DNA of 64,000 nucleotides, taken from positions 62,001 through 126,000 of the forward strand of contig JADLAC010000005.1 of assembly GCA_020848435.1 (NCBI GenBank), written 5' to 3'. The notes under the pieces are model-generated. The model saw only the letters and a list, made by a program, of their open reading frames with translations, made no database searches and had not been told where the DNA came from. The position numbers were made by a program, and so were the translations under genes. The stretch is from Burkholderiales bacterium (GTDB lineage: Bacteria; Pseudomonadota; Gammaproteobacteria; Burkholderiales; WYBJ01). Below, in pieces: positions 18,041-26,378 of this stretch (the stretch's first letter is position 1; each line of letters opens with the position of its first letter).

Positions 18041-18996
18041 GGTCTATCCTCCGGACGGGCTTCGCGTGCCACCGATAGCATGGCGCAAGAGGCGAGCAGC
18101 AGCGTGCACCACAAGGTCGACACACGCGTGGTGAGCGCGACCGCCATGGCATCCGCGGTGGCCACGCCGGCGTCGACCAGCTGGTAGATGAGCGCCGCTT
18201 CCATGGCGCCGAGACCCGCGGGCATCATGCTGGCGGCTCCCAGCAGCGTCGCAGATGCGAATATTGCCATGCACTGCATCGTCCCGAGCGCTGCCCCGGT
18301 GGCATCGACATACATCGAGAACACCCAGGCCTGGATGCCGAAACCGACGAGCCCGCACGCGGCGCAGAATAGCGCGTGCGGGACCGTCCAGACGGTGCTC
18401 CATGCGAGGGCCGGCCGAGCGATGGCCCACGCCCATCGTTGCGCACGCCGCCGGCGCTGCGCGCAGTTCAAGGCTGCCTCGAATCGCGATCTGCGAACGA
18501 TAGCGCGCGCCAGCAGCGCGAACAGGAAAGTGCAGGCCGCGACGATCTCGACAACAGGCGCACGGCTGCCCGAGATCCAGCTCGCCGCGGCCCCGAGCGC
18601 AGCCACGCCGATCACGTCCGAGAGGCGATCAGCAAAGAAAGCTGCGAGGCTCGCGGGTATACCGACACCGCGCGGGAGCAGCAACAGCGAACGGCTCGTC
18701 TCGCCAAGCTTGCCCGGCGAGAGCGTCAGCGCGAAGCCTGCCAGGTAAACGCGAAAACCGAACCAGGGTGGCAGGCGATGCCCGAGCCAGGTCAGGACGC
18801 TGTGCCAGCGCGCGAAACGCGCGACGAAGCCGGTGCAGGCGAGGAGCGTTCCGGCCGCGATCGTGCCCCAGCCGATCCGCTCGGCGGCGAGCAGGGTTTC
18901 GCGCGAGCCGGCCCACATGAGCGCCCCGGCGTACAGCAGCACGCCGACTCCGAACAGGAGCGCGACCGGGGCGAGCATGCGCTGAACAAAAGTCAT
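18028..18996 (-). CDS. UPF0104/lysylphosphatidylglycerol synthase transmembrane-region family protein
   Basis: 322 residues from ATG 18996 (MTFVQRMLAP), which lies just downstream of the GtrA gene stop at 19001. A longer frame would run into that gene. About eight hydrophobic helices are present. The segment LSPGKLGETSRSLLL and the late SMMPAGLGAMEAALIY are hallmarks of the UPF0104/AglD family. Family members act as lipid flippases or as partners of glycolipid transfer systems, and their role in sugar export is poorly defined. Position inside the DprE1/UbiA cluster suggests a role with the polyprenyl-linked sugar. A second, distinct family member lies at 41958. Confidence 0.75.
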   Translation of the reverse strand: MTFVQRMLAPVALLFGVGVLLYAGALMWAGSRETLLAAERIGWGTIAAGTLLACTGFVARFARWHSVLTWLGHRLPPWFGFRVYLAGFALTLSPGKLGETSRSLLLLPRGVGIPASLAAFFADRLSDVIGVAALGAAASWISGSRAPVVEIVAACTFLFALLARAIVRRSRFEAALNCAQRRRRAQRWAWAIARPALAWSTVWTVPHALFCAACGLVGFGIQAWVFSMYVDATGAALGTMQCMAIFASATLLGAASMMPAGLGAMEAALIYQLVDAGVATADAMAVALTTRVSTLWCTLLLASCAMLSVAREARPEDRPCLD

Positions 18997-19000
18997 CGCG

Positions 19001-19411
19001 TCAGCGGAAGGTAACCAGGCGGTGGCCCAGGTAGCTCGTGAAGATCGGCACGGCCACACCGATCACATGGGCGATCGCTTCGGCATGCGCGGCCATGCCG
19101 ACCGCGGGCAAGGCCCAATGGGCCAGCACCAGGCTGATCACGAGGGTCTGCAGCAGTGCGAAGGCGTTCACCACGCAGTATCTAAAGGCTTGCCCCACGA
19201 CCGGTTTGCCGCGTCCGTCGAACACGAGCGTGCGCATGGTCACGAATCCGGTTGCGAGCCCCACGAAGAAGGCACACGTCACCGCCCAACTGTAAGGCAG
19301 CCAGAGGCTGAATGCGAAGCGCGACGCGATGTTGGCACCGGCGGCGAACGCCCCCGCGAAGAGGAACCTGGCGACGCGTAAATGCTCGGCCGCTGCGAAG
19401 CCCGTGCTCAT
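19001..19411 (-). CDS. GtrA-like small membrane protein
   Basis: 136 residues, essentially four hydrophobic helices, with FLFAGAFAAGANIASRFAF at the first helix and TSYLGHRLVTFR at the C-terminus, typical of the GtrA family. GtrA proteins are implicated in flipping or anchoring polyprenyl-phosphate sugars. The mycobacterial GtrA-type Rv3789 sits beside dprE1/dprE2, and the same neighbourhood appears here. The gene lies five bases from the UPF0104 gene and nine bases after the methyltransferase stop. I infer a role in polyprenyl-phosphate pentose transport or recruitment. Confidence 0.82.
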   Translation of the reverse strand: MSTGFAAAEHLRVARFLFAGAFAAGANIASRFAFSLWLPYSWAVTCAFFVGLATGFVTMRTLVFDGRGKPVVGQAFRYCVVNAFALLQTLVISLVLAHWALPAVGMAAHAEAIAHVIGVAVPIFTSYLGHRLVTFR

Positions 19412-19420
19412 GACGCGAGC

Positions 19421-20098
19421 CTACCCAGGTTTCACCGCGACGACAAACGCCTGCTTGCCCAGCACGCGCCAGGCAAGCGGAAGCAGCAGGTACAAACGCA
19501 CCAACAGGCTGGCCTGGGGCAAGGCGCTCTTGGTCGTGTACGGCAGGAAGCGCGGAATGAGCACTTCGATCTTCATGTCGAGGTTTTCGAGGGCTTCTGC
19601 CAGGCTGCGGTCGGTGAGCGGCGTGTGATGGTCGATGAAATCCCAGTACTCGTGGCCGACGAAGCGGATATTCGGTTGGAGGATCATGAGGCGTCCGCCG
19701 GGCAGAAGAATGCGCTTGGCCTCGGCGAGGGTCGCGACCACCAGGTCCTTGGAAGGCAGATGCTCGAGGAAATTCGACATGAAAACGACATTGGCCGAGC
19801 CGCCCGGCAGCGAGCTCAGGTGCGTGCACGGCTCATTGATGATTTCGATGCCCGGGGCGGCGAACTTGCGCACGTCGGGATTGAGATCGATCGCGATCTT
19901 GCGGCTCCCGGGTATGTGATTGATGAACTCGCAGTAGCCCGCGCCGATGTCGACCACCGTATCGGTAGCACGCACGTAGCGCGAGAAGAACGCATCGCAC
20001 AAGGTCTTCCACAGCCGCGCCTTCGCGGGCAGGCTTGCCGGATCGAAGCGATGGCGATAGAGATTCTGAAGCTCCATGGCTGCCTTCGTTCGGATCAT
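19421..20098 (-). CDS. Class I SAM-dependent methyltransferase
   Basis: 225 residues from ATG 20098, which overlaps the upstream TGA (ATGA), supporting this start over ATG 20077. Motif I is VVDIGAGYCEFINHI, followed by AIDLNPD and MSNFLEHLPSKD, then LLPGGRLMILQPN. A C-terminal hydrophobic stretch (LVRLYLLLPLAW) suggests membrane association, as in methyltransferases acting on polyprenyl-linked substrates. It sits between the FAD oxidoreductase and GtrA genes in the DPA-like cluster. The substrate is unknown; methylation of the lipid-linked sugar is plausible. Confidence 0.8.
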   Translation of the reverse strand: MIRTKAAMELQNLYRHRFDPASLPAKARLWKTLCDAFFSRYVRATDTVVDIGAGYCEFINHIPGSRKIAIDLNPDVRKFAAPGIEIINEPCTHLSSLPGGSANVVFMSNFLEHLPSKDLVVATLAEAKRILLPGGRLMILQPNIRFVGHEYWDFIDHHTPLTDRSLAEALENLDMKIEVLIPRFLPYTTKSALPQASLLVRLYLLLPLAWRVLGKQAFVVAVKPG

Positions 20099-21396
20099 GA
20101 ATCCGATGCCAGCCCAGCGAGCACTTCGCCGATCCGCAGGCTCTCGGAAATCGAACGGTCTTCCGGGTAGTAGTGCGCGGTGTCTGCCATGATGAGCCCG
20201 CCGATGCGGCTGCGCATCGGCGGCAGCGCGTCGTAGAACCCGGGCGAGCACACCGTCTGGGCGAACTCGTATCGCGACGCGGTCGCGGCAAGGACCTGCG
20301 TTCGATCGAAGTCGGGGCGGATCATGCGCATGTAGCCGAGCGTTTCCTCGATGAAGCTCTGGTTGTCGCGGCGATACTTGGGGTGGGTGTGCGGCATGTA
20401 GTATGGCGCATAGACGATGGCGCTGCCGTCCAGCGGGTTCAGATTGGTGTACTCGATCAATCCCGGCAGCTCGATGCGCGGATCGTTGATGTTCATCCAG
20501 AAGTTCGCACTGAACGGGCGTTCGAGCTTCAACAGCACGCAAACGACGCCCACGTTGCGGATCGCGGCCACGCTGGCCCGTTCGTCCTCGGGCAGATCCG
20601 GGATGAGCCGCGCCACATAGGGCAGCGGTATCGTGGAGACGACTCGATCGAAAGAACGCTCCTCGCCGTTGATGCGCAGGCCACGGACATGCCGCGCATC
20701 GCGGCTGCCCGTGACCTGAACCTGCTCCACGCCCGCGCCCAGCTCGATACCCACGCCCGCGTCACGCAGGCGTGCCGCGATCGCGTCGAGCAGCACCTCC
20801 GATCCGCCTTCCAGGTATCCCAATCGCTCCTGTCGCAGGCTCTTGCGCGACAGCGCGACGCGCTTGATCCGAGTGCCTAGCCAGGCGGCGGAAAGCTCAT
20901 CCTGCCACTCGTAGAACTTGTAATGGAAGAGGCTCTTCCAGAGCGTCTCGTAGCCCTTGTCTCCCAGCCAGCGTCTGAGCCACGCGGTCGACGAAATCCG
21001 GTCGTAAGGGCGCCAGTTGGAGATCGACTTCGCGCGCATGACGTGCAGGGCGTAGCGGGCTTTCTGCGGCAAGGACAAGCCGGGGAAGCGCAGCAGGGCC
21101 GCGGGATGTCCCCAGTCGTAGAGTGTCCCGTCGTAGTAGAAGCCCATGCGCGTATCGACCCAGCGCAAACGTGCTTCGAGGCCGAATTCGCGCAGGTAAT
21201 CGAACGTCGTTCGGTCCGGCTTGCAGATGAAATGGTAGTAGCGCTCGATCCGGGTTCCCGCGAAGTTCGTGCTGGCCGACATGCCGCCGACGCGGTCGTC
21301 GCGTTCGAACAGCGTCACGCGGCTGCCCCGGCGTGCGAGCGCGTGCGCCGCTGCGAGACCCATGGGGCCGGCGCCGATGACTGCGACGTTCGCCAT
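20095..21396 (-). CDS. FAD/NAD(P)-dependent amine-oxidase-type oxidoreductase
   Basis: 433 residues. The N-terminal dinucleotide-binding motif is VIGAGPMGLAAAHALARRG, followed by ERDDRVGGMSAS, the signature of the protoporphyrinogen oxidase/amine oxidase/UDP-galactopyranose mutase superfamily. The middle region has YLEGGSEVLLDAIAARL and a second FAD-contact GGLIMADTAHYYP at the C-terminus. It may oxidise or rearrange a sugar nucleotide or lipid-linked sugar. A mutase role is conceivable, because furanose formation is a theme of this cluster, but this sequence is not clearly a Glf mutase. It is coupled by ATGA to the next methyltransferase. Confidence 0.78.
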   Translation of the reverse strand: MANVAVIGAGPMGLAAAHALARRGSRVTLFERDDRVGGMSASTNFAGTRIERYYHFICKPDRTTFDYLREFGLEARLRWVDTRMGFYYDGTLYDWGHPAALLRFPGLSLPQKARYALHVMRAKSISNWRPYDRISSTAWLRRWLGDKGYETLWKSLFHYKFYEWQDELSAAWLGTRIKRVALSRKSLRQERLGYLEGGSEVLLDAIAARLRDAGVGIELGAGVEQVQVTGSRDARHVRGLRINGEERSFDRVVSTIPLPYVARLIPDLPEDERASVAAIRNVGVVCVLLKLERPFSANFWMNINDPRIELPGLIEYTNLNPLDGSAIVYAPYYMPHTHPKYRRDNQSFIEETLGYMRMIRPDFDRTQVLAATASRYEFAQTVCSPGFYDALPPMRSRIGGLIMADTAHYYPEDRSISESLRIGEVLAGLASDS

Positions 21397-21407
21397 GGCG
21401 CCGCGAC

Positions 21408-22382
21408 CTAGCCTGTGCGCTCGACCGCGTACTGAGAGTACACGGGGTGGCAGAAGGTCTCGCGGATGCCGTCGCTGAACGACAGGGGTTTGAAACCGAA
21501 CGTGCGCTCGATGTCGACGCCGCTGAAATCGTCACCGGCGGTCAATGCCTTCAACTGGTCCGACGTGAATGGCGGGCGGCTGCTGACCAGGGCATATGCC
21601 CGCAGGAGCACGTCGAACAGGCGATACGGAATGCATACGATGGGGGTTCTGAGGCCCTTGACGTTACGGATCGCCCGAATGATGTCGATGTAGTGGATGC
21701 GCTCCTGGCCGACCAGGTCGTAGATCCTGCCCGCCGGGCGCTGCTCGATGCACCACTGGATCGCCTTGCAGAAATCGCGCTCGTACAGCGGCTGGCGCAG
21801 GTAGCGCCCGTCTCCGGGAATGGGAAATACAGGAACGCGCTCCATGAAGCGCGCGAGCCAGCCGAAGTGCTTCGGATCGAACCAGCCGTACATCAGCGTG
21901 GGGCGTAGCACGCAGCCGGTAAGGCCGCTGTCGAGGAACAGCCGTTCCTGCGCCTTCTTGGTATTGGTGTAGTGATCATCGGCGACCGAATTGACGACCG
22001 ACGAGCTTACGTGCACCACGAACGGAACGCGGGCTCCGCGCAGCGCGTCGAATACGTTGCGCGAAGCATCCAGGTTGTTGCGCACGAACGGCTGGGCCGT
22101 CTTGCCGGTGATCTGCGCATGCAGTATGACGGCCGTATCGCAGCCCTCGAGCGCTTCTGTCCAACTCCCCGGCATCGCGAGATCCGCTTCGAGCGTGCGC
22201 ACGCCCGGATTGAGCTGCGCCAGCAAGTTCAAGTTGGCAGACTGCTTGTCGAGCGCGACCAGGTTGCGATAGCCGCTCTCGCGCAGCAGCAGCACCAGGT
22301 TCTGCCCGACCAGTCCGGCGGCTCCGGTTACGACGATCTTCTTCTCGTAGTCGATCGTGCCGTCGACGGCGTCGTTGCTCAT
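21408..22382 (-). CDS. NAD-dependent epimerase/dehydratase family protein (extended SDR)
   Basis: 324 residues from ATG 22382. It has the NAD-binding motif VVTGAAGLVGQNL (Gly-rich) near residue 18, then DADLAMPGSW-like acidic positions and HVSSSVVNSV. A KAQERLF helix follows, but there is no classical YxxxK at the usual place; HYTNTKKAQ has Tyr and Lys in a YxxxxK arrangement. It may therefore be a sugar-nucleotide modifying enzyme or a divergent non-catalytic SDR. It is flanked by the DprE2-like gene (12 bases) and the oxidoreductase (12 bases). The substrate cannot be identified. Confidence 0.75.
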   Translation of the reverse strand: MSNDAVDGTIDYEKKIVVTGAAGLVGQNLVLLLRESGYRNLVALDKQSANLNLLAQLNPGVRTLEADLAMPGSWTEALEGCDTAVILHAQITGKTAQPFVRNNLDASRNVFDALRGARVPFVVHVSSSVVNSVADDHYTNTKKAQERLFLDSGLTGCVLRPTLMYGWFDPKHFGWLARFMERVPVFPIPGDGRYLRQPLYERDFCKAIQWCIEQRPAGRIYDLVGQERIHYIDIIRAIRNVKGLRTPIVCIPYRLFDVLLRAYALVSSRPPFTSDQLKALTAGDDFSGVDIERTFGFKPLSFSDGIRETFCHPVYSQYAVERTG

Positions 22383-22393
22383 GGGGCTGGCGA

Positions 22394-23134
22394 TCACAGC
22401 CGGATGCGCTTGAATATCGAGTCTGGAAGCCCGCGCAGCAAAGGCATGATCCATGCCCAGAACCACGGCGTATACAGCGTGTTCTTGCCGCGTTCGATAC
22501 CGCGGACGATGTCCTTCGCCACGTGCTCGGGACCGACGACGAGCGCCCGGGGGAGATCGAGATGGCGCGTCATCGGCGTGTCGACGAAGCCCGGCTTGAT
22601 GGTCATCAGGTGCACGCCGGCCGTCCATAGCCGGCCGCGCAAGCCTTCGCAGAACGCTGTCACCGCGGCTTTCGCGCTGCCGTAGAGATAGTTCGACCGG
22701 CGACCGCGATCGCCCGCGACCGACGAGATCACGGCGATCGTTCCGTGCCCCTGCCGCTCCATCTGTTGCGCCAGCGCGGTCAGAAACGCGATCACGCTCA
22801 CTGCGTTGTTGGAGAACTCGCGCAGCGCCGTCGAAACGCTCGTTTCGCACTCGCGCTGGTCCGGAAGCGTGCCGTGCGCGACGAGCGCGATATCGACTAC
22901 ATTCAAGGCTTCATAGCACGCCTGCAGGGTTTCCGCATGCAGCTCGAGCGCTGTCATGTCCAGCCGATGGACCGACACGTGCTCCGCACCGCGGGCCTCG
23001 AGATCGCGTGCGATCGCCTCCAGGCGCTCGCCGTTGCGTCCGATGAGCGCGAATCGGGCGCCGCCGTCGACCCACTTTCGCGCGCACGCCATGGCGATGG
23101 CGGAGGTCGCGCCCGCGATCAGGATCCGCTTCAT
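22394..23134 (-). CDS. dprE2: Short-chain dehydrogenase, DprE2-like (polyprenyl-phospho-keto-pentose reductase)
   Basis: 246 residues. The classical SDR layout is present: GATSAIAMACARKW at residues 8-21, AHGTLPD near 95, catalytic Ser in VISSVAGDRG, and YLYGSAKAAV holding Tyr-x3-Lys. The C-terminal VDTPMTRHL and YTPWFWAWIMPLLRGLPDSIF match the hydrophobic tail seen in DprE2 relatives. In mycobacteria DprE2 reduces the keto intermediate produced by DprE1 to give decaprenyl-phospho-arabinose with NADH. Here the gene starts inside the DprE1-like stop (ATGA at 23131-23134), which strongly supports a paired function. Confidence 0.85.
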   Translation of the reverse strand: MKRILIAGATSAIAMACARKWVDGGARFALIGRNGERLEAIARDLEARGAEHVSVHRLDMTALELHAETLQACYEALNVVDIALVAHGTLPDQRECETSVSTALREFSNNAVSVIAFLTALAQQMERQGHGTIAVISSVAGDRGRRSNYLYGSAKAAVTAFCEGLRGRLWTAGVHLMTIKPGFVDTPMTRHLDLPRALVVGPEHVAKDIVRGIERGKNTLYTPWFWAWIMPLLRGLPDSIFKRIRL

Positions 23135-24447
23135 GAGCGCGTGACCCGTTGCCAGAATCGCGAGGTGAGCGCGGGATCACGCTTTGCCTCCACTTGTTCC
23201 CATGCCGGGTAGGCGCGCCGGAAATCGGCGCCCGTCATGTGCGCGTCCTTCGCCGGATAGAGCCGTCCGCTGGCTGCGCGCGTGATGGCATCCAGCCGCG
23301 AAAAGAGCTTCGCGTCGATATCGTCGTGCTGCGGAAAATCGAGCGCCAACGACACCCCAGGCATGGGAAACGAAAGCAGGCCGGGCGACGCGAGGTCGCC
23401 GCAGCGCTTGAGCACGGCAAGGAAGGAGCCCATCCCCGAGGCGGCGACGGCCTCGAGCAGGGCGCGAATGCCCTCGCGCGCGGCGTCCTCGGGGACGACG
23501 CATTGATACTGCTGGAAACCTTTCGCGCCGTACATTCTGTTCCAGTGGAGGATCGCGTCGAGGGGATAGAAGAACGGGCCATAGCCGACCCGCTTCCGCG
23601 CCATGGGCGAGTGAGCCCGATAGTACACGCCGTTGAACATTCGCAGCGAAACCGCGTTGACCAGCGACCCGCGCGGCGCGAACGGCAGCGCGAATTGCCG
23701 CCTCATATCCACCGCCAGCGCGCCTTCCGCGGCATGATTGCCGGCCATGTAGACACCGCGCCCGGTCTCGTTTCCGCGCGCCAGGCAATCGATCCATGCG
23801 ACCGAGTACTCGTAGCTCGCATCGTGCAACGCGGACAGGTCGAAGAACTCATCGAGATTGTCGAAGCGCATCTCGATCGAGTCCACAAGGCTGGAGCGGA
23901 TGGGCAGCAGTTGCAGCTCGACCCAGTCTATCACGCCGCTCAGTCCCAGCCCTCCCACCGTGACGGCGAACCAATCGCGCTCCGTTTCGGGCCCGCACAC
24001 CAGCGGCGCCCGCTCGGAGCGGACCAGACCGATGCGCCGGACGTGGCGCCCGAAGGTGCCGCGCACGTGGTGGTTCTTGCCGTGGACATCGTTGGCCACG
24101 GCGCCGCCGAGCGTGACGTAGCGCGTTCCGGGTGTCACCGGCAGAAACCAGCCCCGTGGGATCGACAGCGCCAGCACTTCCTCCAGGGTCACACCAGCCT
24201 CGGCCTCGATGCGGCCAGTGGCCCAATCGACTGCAATGATGCGATCGAGCGGCCGCATGCGCAGCACCTGCCCGCTCGCGGCGAGGCAACTATCGCCATA
24301 GCTCCTGCCGTTGCCTACGGGAAGCGTGGTGTCGCCTTCGCCCAGCGCGGCGCCGAGCACGCGAGCCAGCTCGTCGCGCCAATGGCAATAGCGCACACGC
24401 TGCGGCAGCGCCGGATAGCGTCCCCAGGACTGGAATGAAAGTGTCAT
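23131..24447 (-). CDS. dprE1: FAD-binding oxidase, DprE1-like (polyprenyl-phosphoribose 2'-oxidase)
   Basis: 438 residues, close to the 461 of the mycobacterial enzyme. The FAD-binding VAO-type N-domain has LPVGNGRSYGDSCL, TPGTRYVTLGGAVANDVHGKNHH and TVGGLGLSGVI. The C-domain has GYGPFFYPLDAILHWNRMYG and QYQCVVP, then LYPAKDAHMT with Lys400 at the position of the essential mycobacterial Lys418. The residue matching mycobacterial Cys387 is Ala368 (in VSLALDFP), by my hand alignment. The enzyme would oxidise polyprenyl-phospho-ribose at C2 ahead of DprE2. It is the first DPA-pathway gene after the GT-C-like gene, 26 bases downstream of it, and the pathway context makes the call strong. Confidence 0.88.
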   Translation of the reverse strand: MTLSFQSWGRYPALPQRVRYCHWRDELARVLGAALGEGDTTLPVGNGRSYGDSCLAASGQVLRMRPLDRIIAVDWATGRIEAEAGVTLEEVLALSIPRGWFLPVTPGTRYVTLGGAVANDVHGKNHHVRGTFGRHVRRIGLVRSERAPLVCGPETERDWFAVTVGGLGLSGVIDWVELQLLPIRSSLVDSIEMRFDNLDEFFDLSALHDASYEYSVAWIDCLARGNETGRGVYMAGNHAAEGALAVDMRRQFALPFAPRGSLVNAVSLRMFNGVYYRAHSPMARKRVGYGPFFYPLDAILHWNRMYGAKGFQQYQCVVPEDAAREGIRALLEAVAASGMGSFLAVLKRCGDLASPGLLSFPMPGVSLALDFPQHDDIDAKLFSRLDAITRAASGRLYPAKDAHMTGADFRRAYPAWEQVEAKRDPALTSRFWQRVTRS

Positions 24448-24473
24448 TCGCGCACCCGGTCAGCGGATTGCGC

Positions 24474-26327
24474 TTAGCGTACGGGAGGCGATGCAAGCTG
24501 CTGCGGCGCTCGTCTGCGCTGCAGGAGAAAGGCGCCGAGGCATACGCTGGCGGCGAGCGCACTGATCGCCAAACCCGCCGTTGCCTCGCGACCGCGTTCC
24601 CAGGTGGCTTCTACCCGGTGCGTGCCGGGCGGGATAGCCACGGCGATGACTCCCGATGCCGCGGCGGGAGCTGGAGCCTGCGGCACCCCGTCGAGGGTAA
24701 CGACCCAATTGGGAAACCAGAACAGCGGCAGCTCCAGGGTAACGCGCTGTCGAGCGGTGACCTCCCAGGCCTTGCGTTCGGCGCCGTTCGCGATGATCCT
24801 GCACGTCAAATTCTTCTCCCGGCAGGCGCCGTGGAGGGCGCCGGCGGCCACGTAGCTCATCCAACCGGGTGCGGCATGCTTGGGCAAGTAATACCCGGCA
24901 TGGTCGCGCTTTTCGGTCGCCAGCGGCGAGGCGAGAAACTCGCGCGGCTTGCCGTCGAATGCATAGAACTGGAGCGCGAGGGCGGTAGCGAGCGCGGCCG
25001 GTACCGCGACCCCGATAGCCAGCCCCACGCGTCGCGCGCGCGGCGCGTGCCGCGTGAAGGACCACCAGCCGAGCAGGAACGCGAGCACGGAGGTCACGAA
25101 GGCAAGCTGCAACAGCCGTGCCGGTAGGAGATTCATGCGTATCGCCTGAACGTGCTGCCATAGCGGATACGACAGCTCGGTGGCGAGGAAGGTCGAAATC
25201 GACGCCACCCACAGCAGAATCCGCAGCGCCCGCCGAAAGCGCGCCGGCTCCTGGCGCAGCGCGTTCGCGCGCCAGGTCGACCACCACCCCGCGAGCAGGA
25301 ACACGATCGATACGCCGGGAAGGACGATCTGCACCAGCGGCCAATACAAGCCGTAGCGCGCGCCGGTGAGCGGAGACAGGAGAAAAGCCTTGTACCAGGG
25401 AAAGGAGCTGGTGACGGATTCGGGCGCGAACAGCGGCACACTGCTCAGCGCCGGCAGCACGTAGAACGCGGCGAGCGCGATGCCGAGCAGGGTCGAGAAG
25501 CCCCATCCGGCCAGCGTATGAATCGGTGCTGCGGGACTGTCACGACGCAAGCCGCCGTGCCTCGCGCCGATCGTAGCGATCGCCGCGGCGGCTATCCCGG
25601 TACACAAGAAAGCATTGAAGGCGGTGAGGATGTGCGCCAGGCACAGTGCGCCCGCGGCCAGCGCCACGGGGATGTGCAGGAAGCGTCCGGGCTCGATGTG
25701 GATCGAGCAGTGCAGGTACAGCAGCGCGAAAGGGATCGCGATGTATGTCGGCCAAGCCGCGAACGCAGTGTCGGTCACCTGTGCGAGCGGCGAAAGCTGG
25801 ATCAGCGCCGCCGCGAGCAGACCGAGCAGCGACAGGTCCAGGCGGCGAAACATCTGGAAGGCAACCACGCCCGAGAGGATGTTGGCCGCCGCCAGCACCG
25901 CGATGATCGCCAGGTAGAGATCGCCGATCACGAAAGTGAGCGCGCTCGCGGCGAAGTAGAACAGCGGCGGAAAGATCAACAGGATCGGTGAGCCCAGGCC
26001 GGCGTACATCGATGCGGCCCACGAGGGCAGTACGACGCCCTGCGAGAGCGCGGACAGGTAGTCCTTTGCCCACAGGTAGTGCGATGCGGCATCGGTGCTG
26101 CCGCCGGCAGTACCGAAGAAGCCGGAAACGAGTCGCGGAACGAAGATCAGGCAGGCATATAGCAACGACAGCAGCACGGCGAGCGCCAAGTGGGTTCGGC
26201 TCCCTGGCGTTGCGCGTGCGAGCTGGGAATGCCGGTGCGCCGCGATATCGGACTGGCTGCACACGTGGTACGCCGTTATTCGCAGAACACGCTGTCGCGG
26301 CGGCTCGCAGGTCCGTCGATGCGCCAA
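24474..26327 (-). CDS. Polytopic membrane protein, GT-C/YfhO-like (candidate glycosyltransferase)
   Basis: 617 residues if started at ATG 26327. The first 45 residues are hydrophilic and may be excess, with a start nearer TM1 at THLALAVLLSL. There are roughly 12 helices, and an early loop with GGSTDAASHYLW resembles the Asp-x3-His loop of GT-C enzymes. The C-terminus carries a periplasmic beta domain (FPNWVVTLDGVPQ, PPGTHRVEATW) before a last helix, as in YfhO-type proteins. It sits between the Cys2-less amidotransferase and the DprE1 gene, so it is a candidate arabinosyl-type transferase using the polyprenyl-phosphate pentose. That is inference; no catalytic assay or close match is known to me. 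Confidence 0.65.
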   Translation of the reverse strand: MAHRRTCEPPRQRVLRITAYHVCSQSDIAAHRHSQLARATPGSRTHLALAVLLSLLYACLIFVPRLVSGFFGTAGGSTDAASHYLWAKDYLSALSQGVVLPSWAASMYAGLGSPILLIFPPLFYFAASALTFVIGDLYLAIIAVLAAANILSGVVAFQMFRRLDLSLLGLLAAALIQLSPLAQVTDTAFAAWPTYIAIPFALLYLHCSIHIEPGRFLHIPVALAAGALCLAHILTAFNAFLCTGIAAAAIATIGARHGGLRRDSPAAPIHTLAGWGFSTLLGIALAAFYVLPALSSVPLFAPESVTSSFPWYKAFLLSPLTGARYGLYWPLVQIVLPGVSIVFLLAGWWSTWRANALRQEPARFRRALRILLWVASISTFLATELSYPLWQHVQAIRMNLLPARLLQLAFVTSVLAFLLGWWSFTRHAPRARRVGLAIGVAVPAALATALALQFYAFDGKPREFLASPLATEKRDHAGYYLPKHAAPGWMSYVAAGALHGACREKNLTCRIIANGAERKAWEVTARQRVTLELPLFWFPNWVVTLDGVPQAPAPAAASGVIAVAIPPGTHRVEATWERGREATAGLAISALAASVCLGAFLLQRRRAPQQLASPPVR

Positions 26328-26378
26328 GGCGGTCCGACGCTTGGCCTCGGCAGCACTTCGTACGGACCTGGCATGTGA

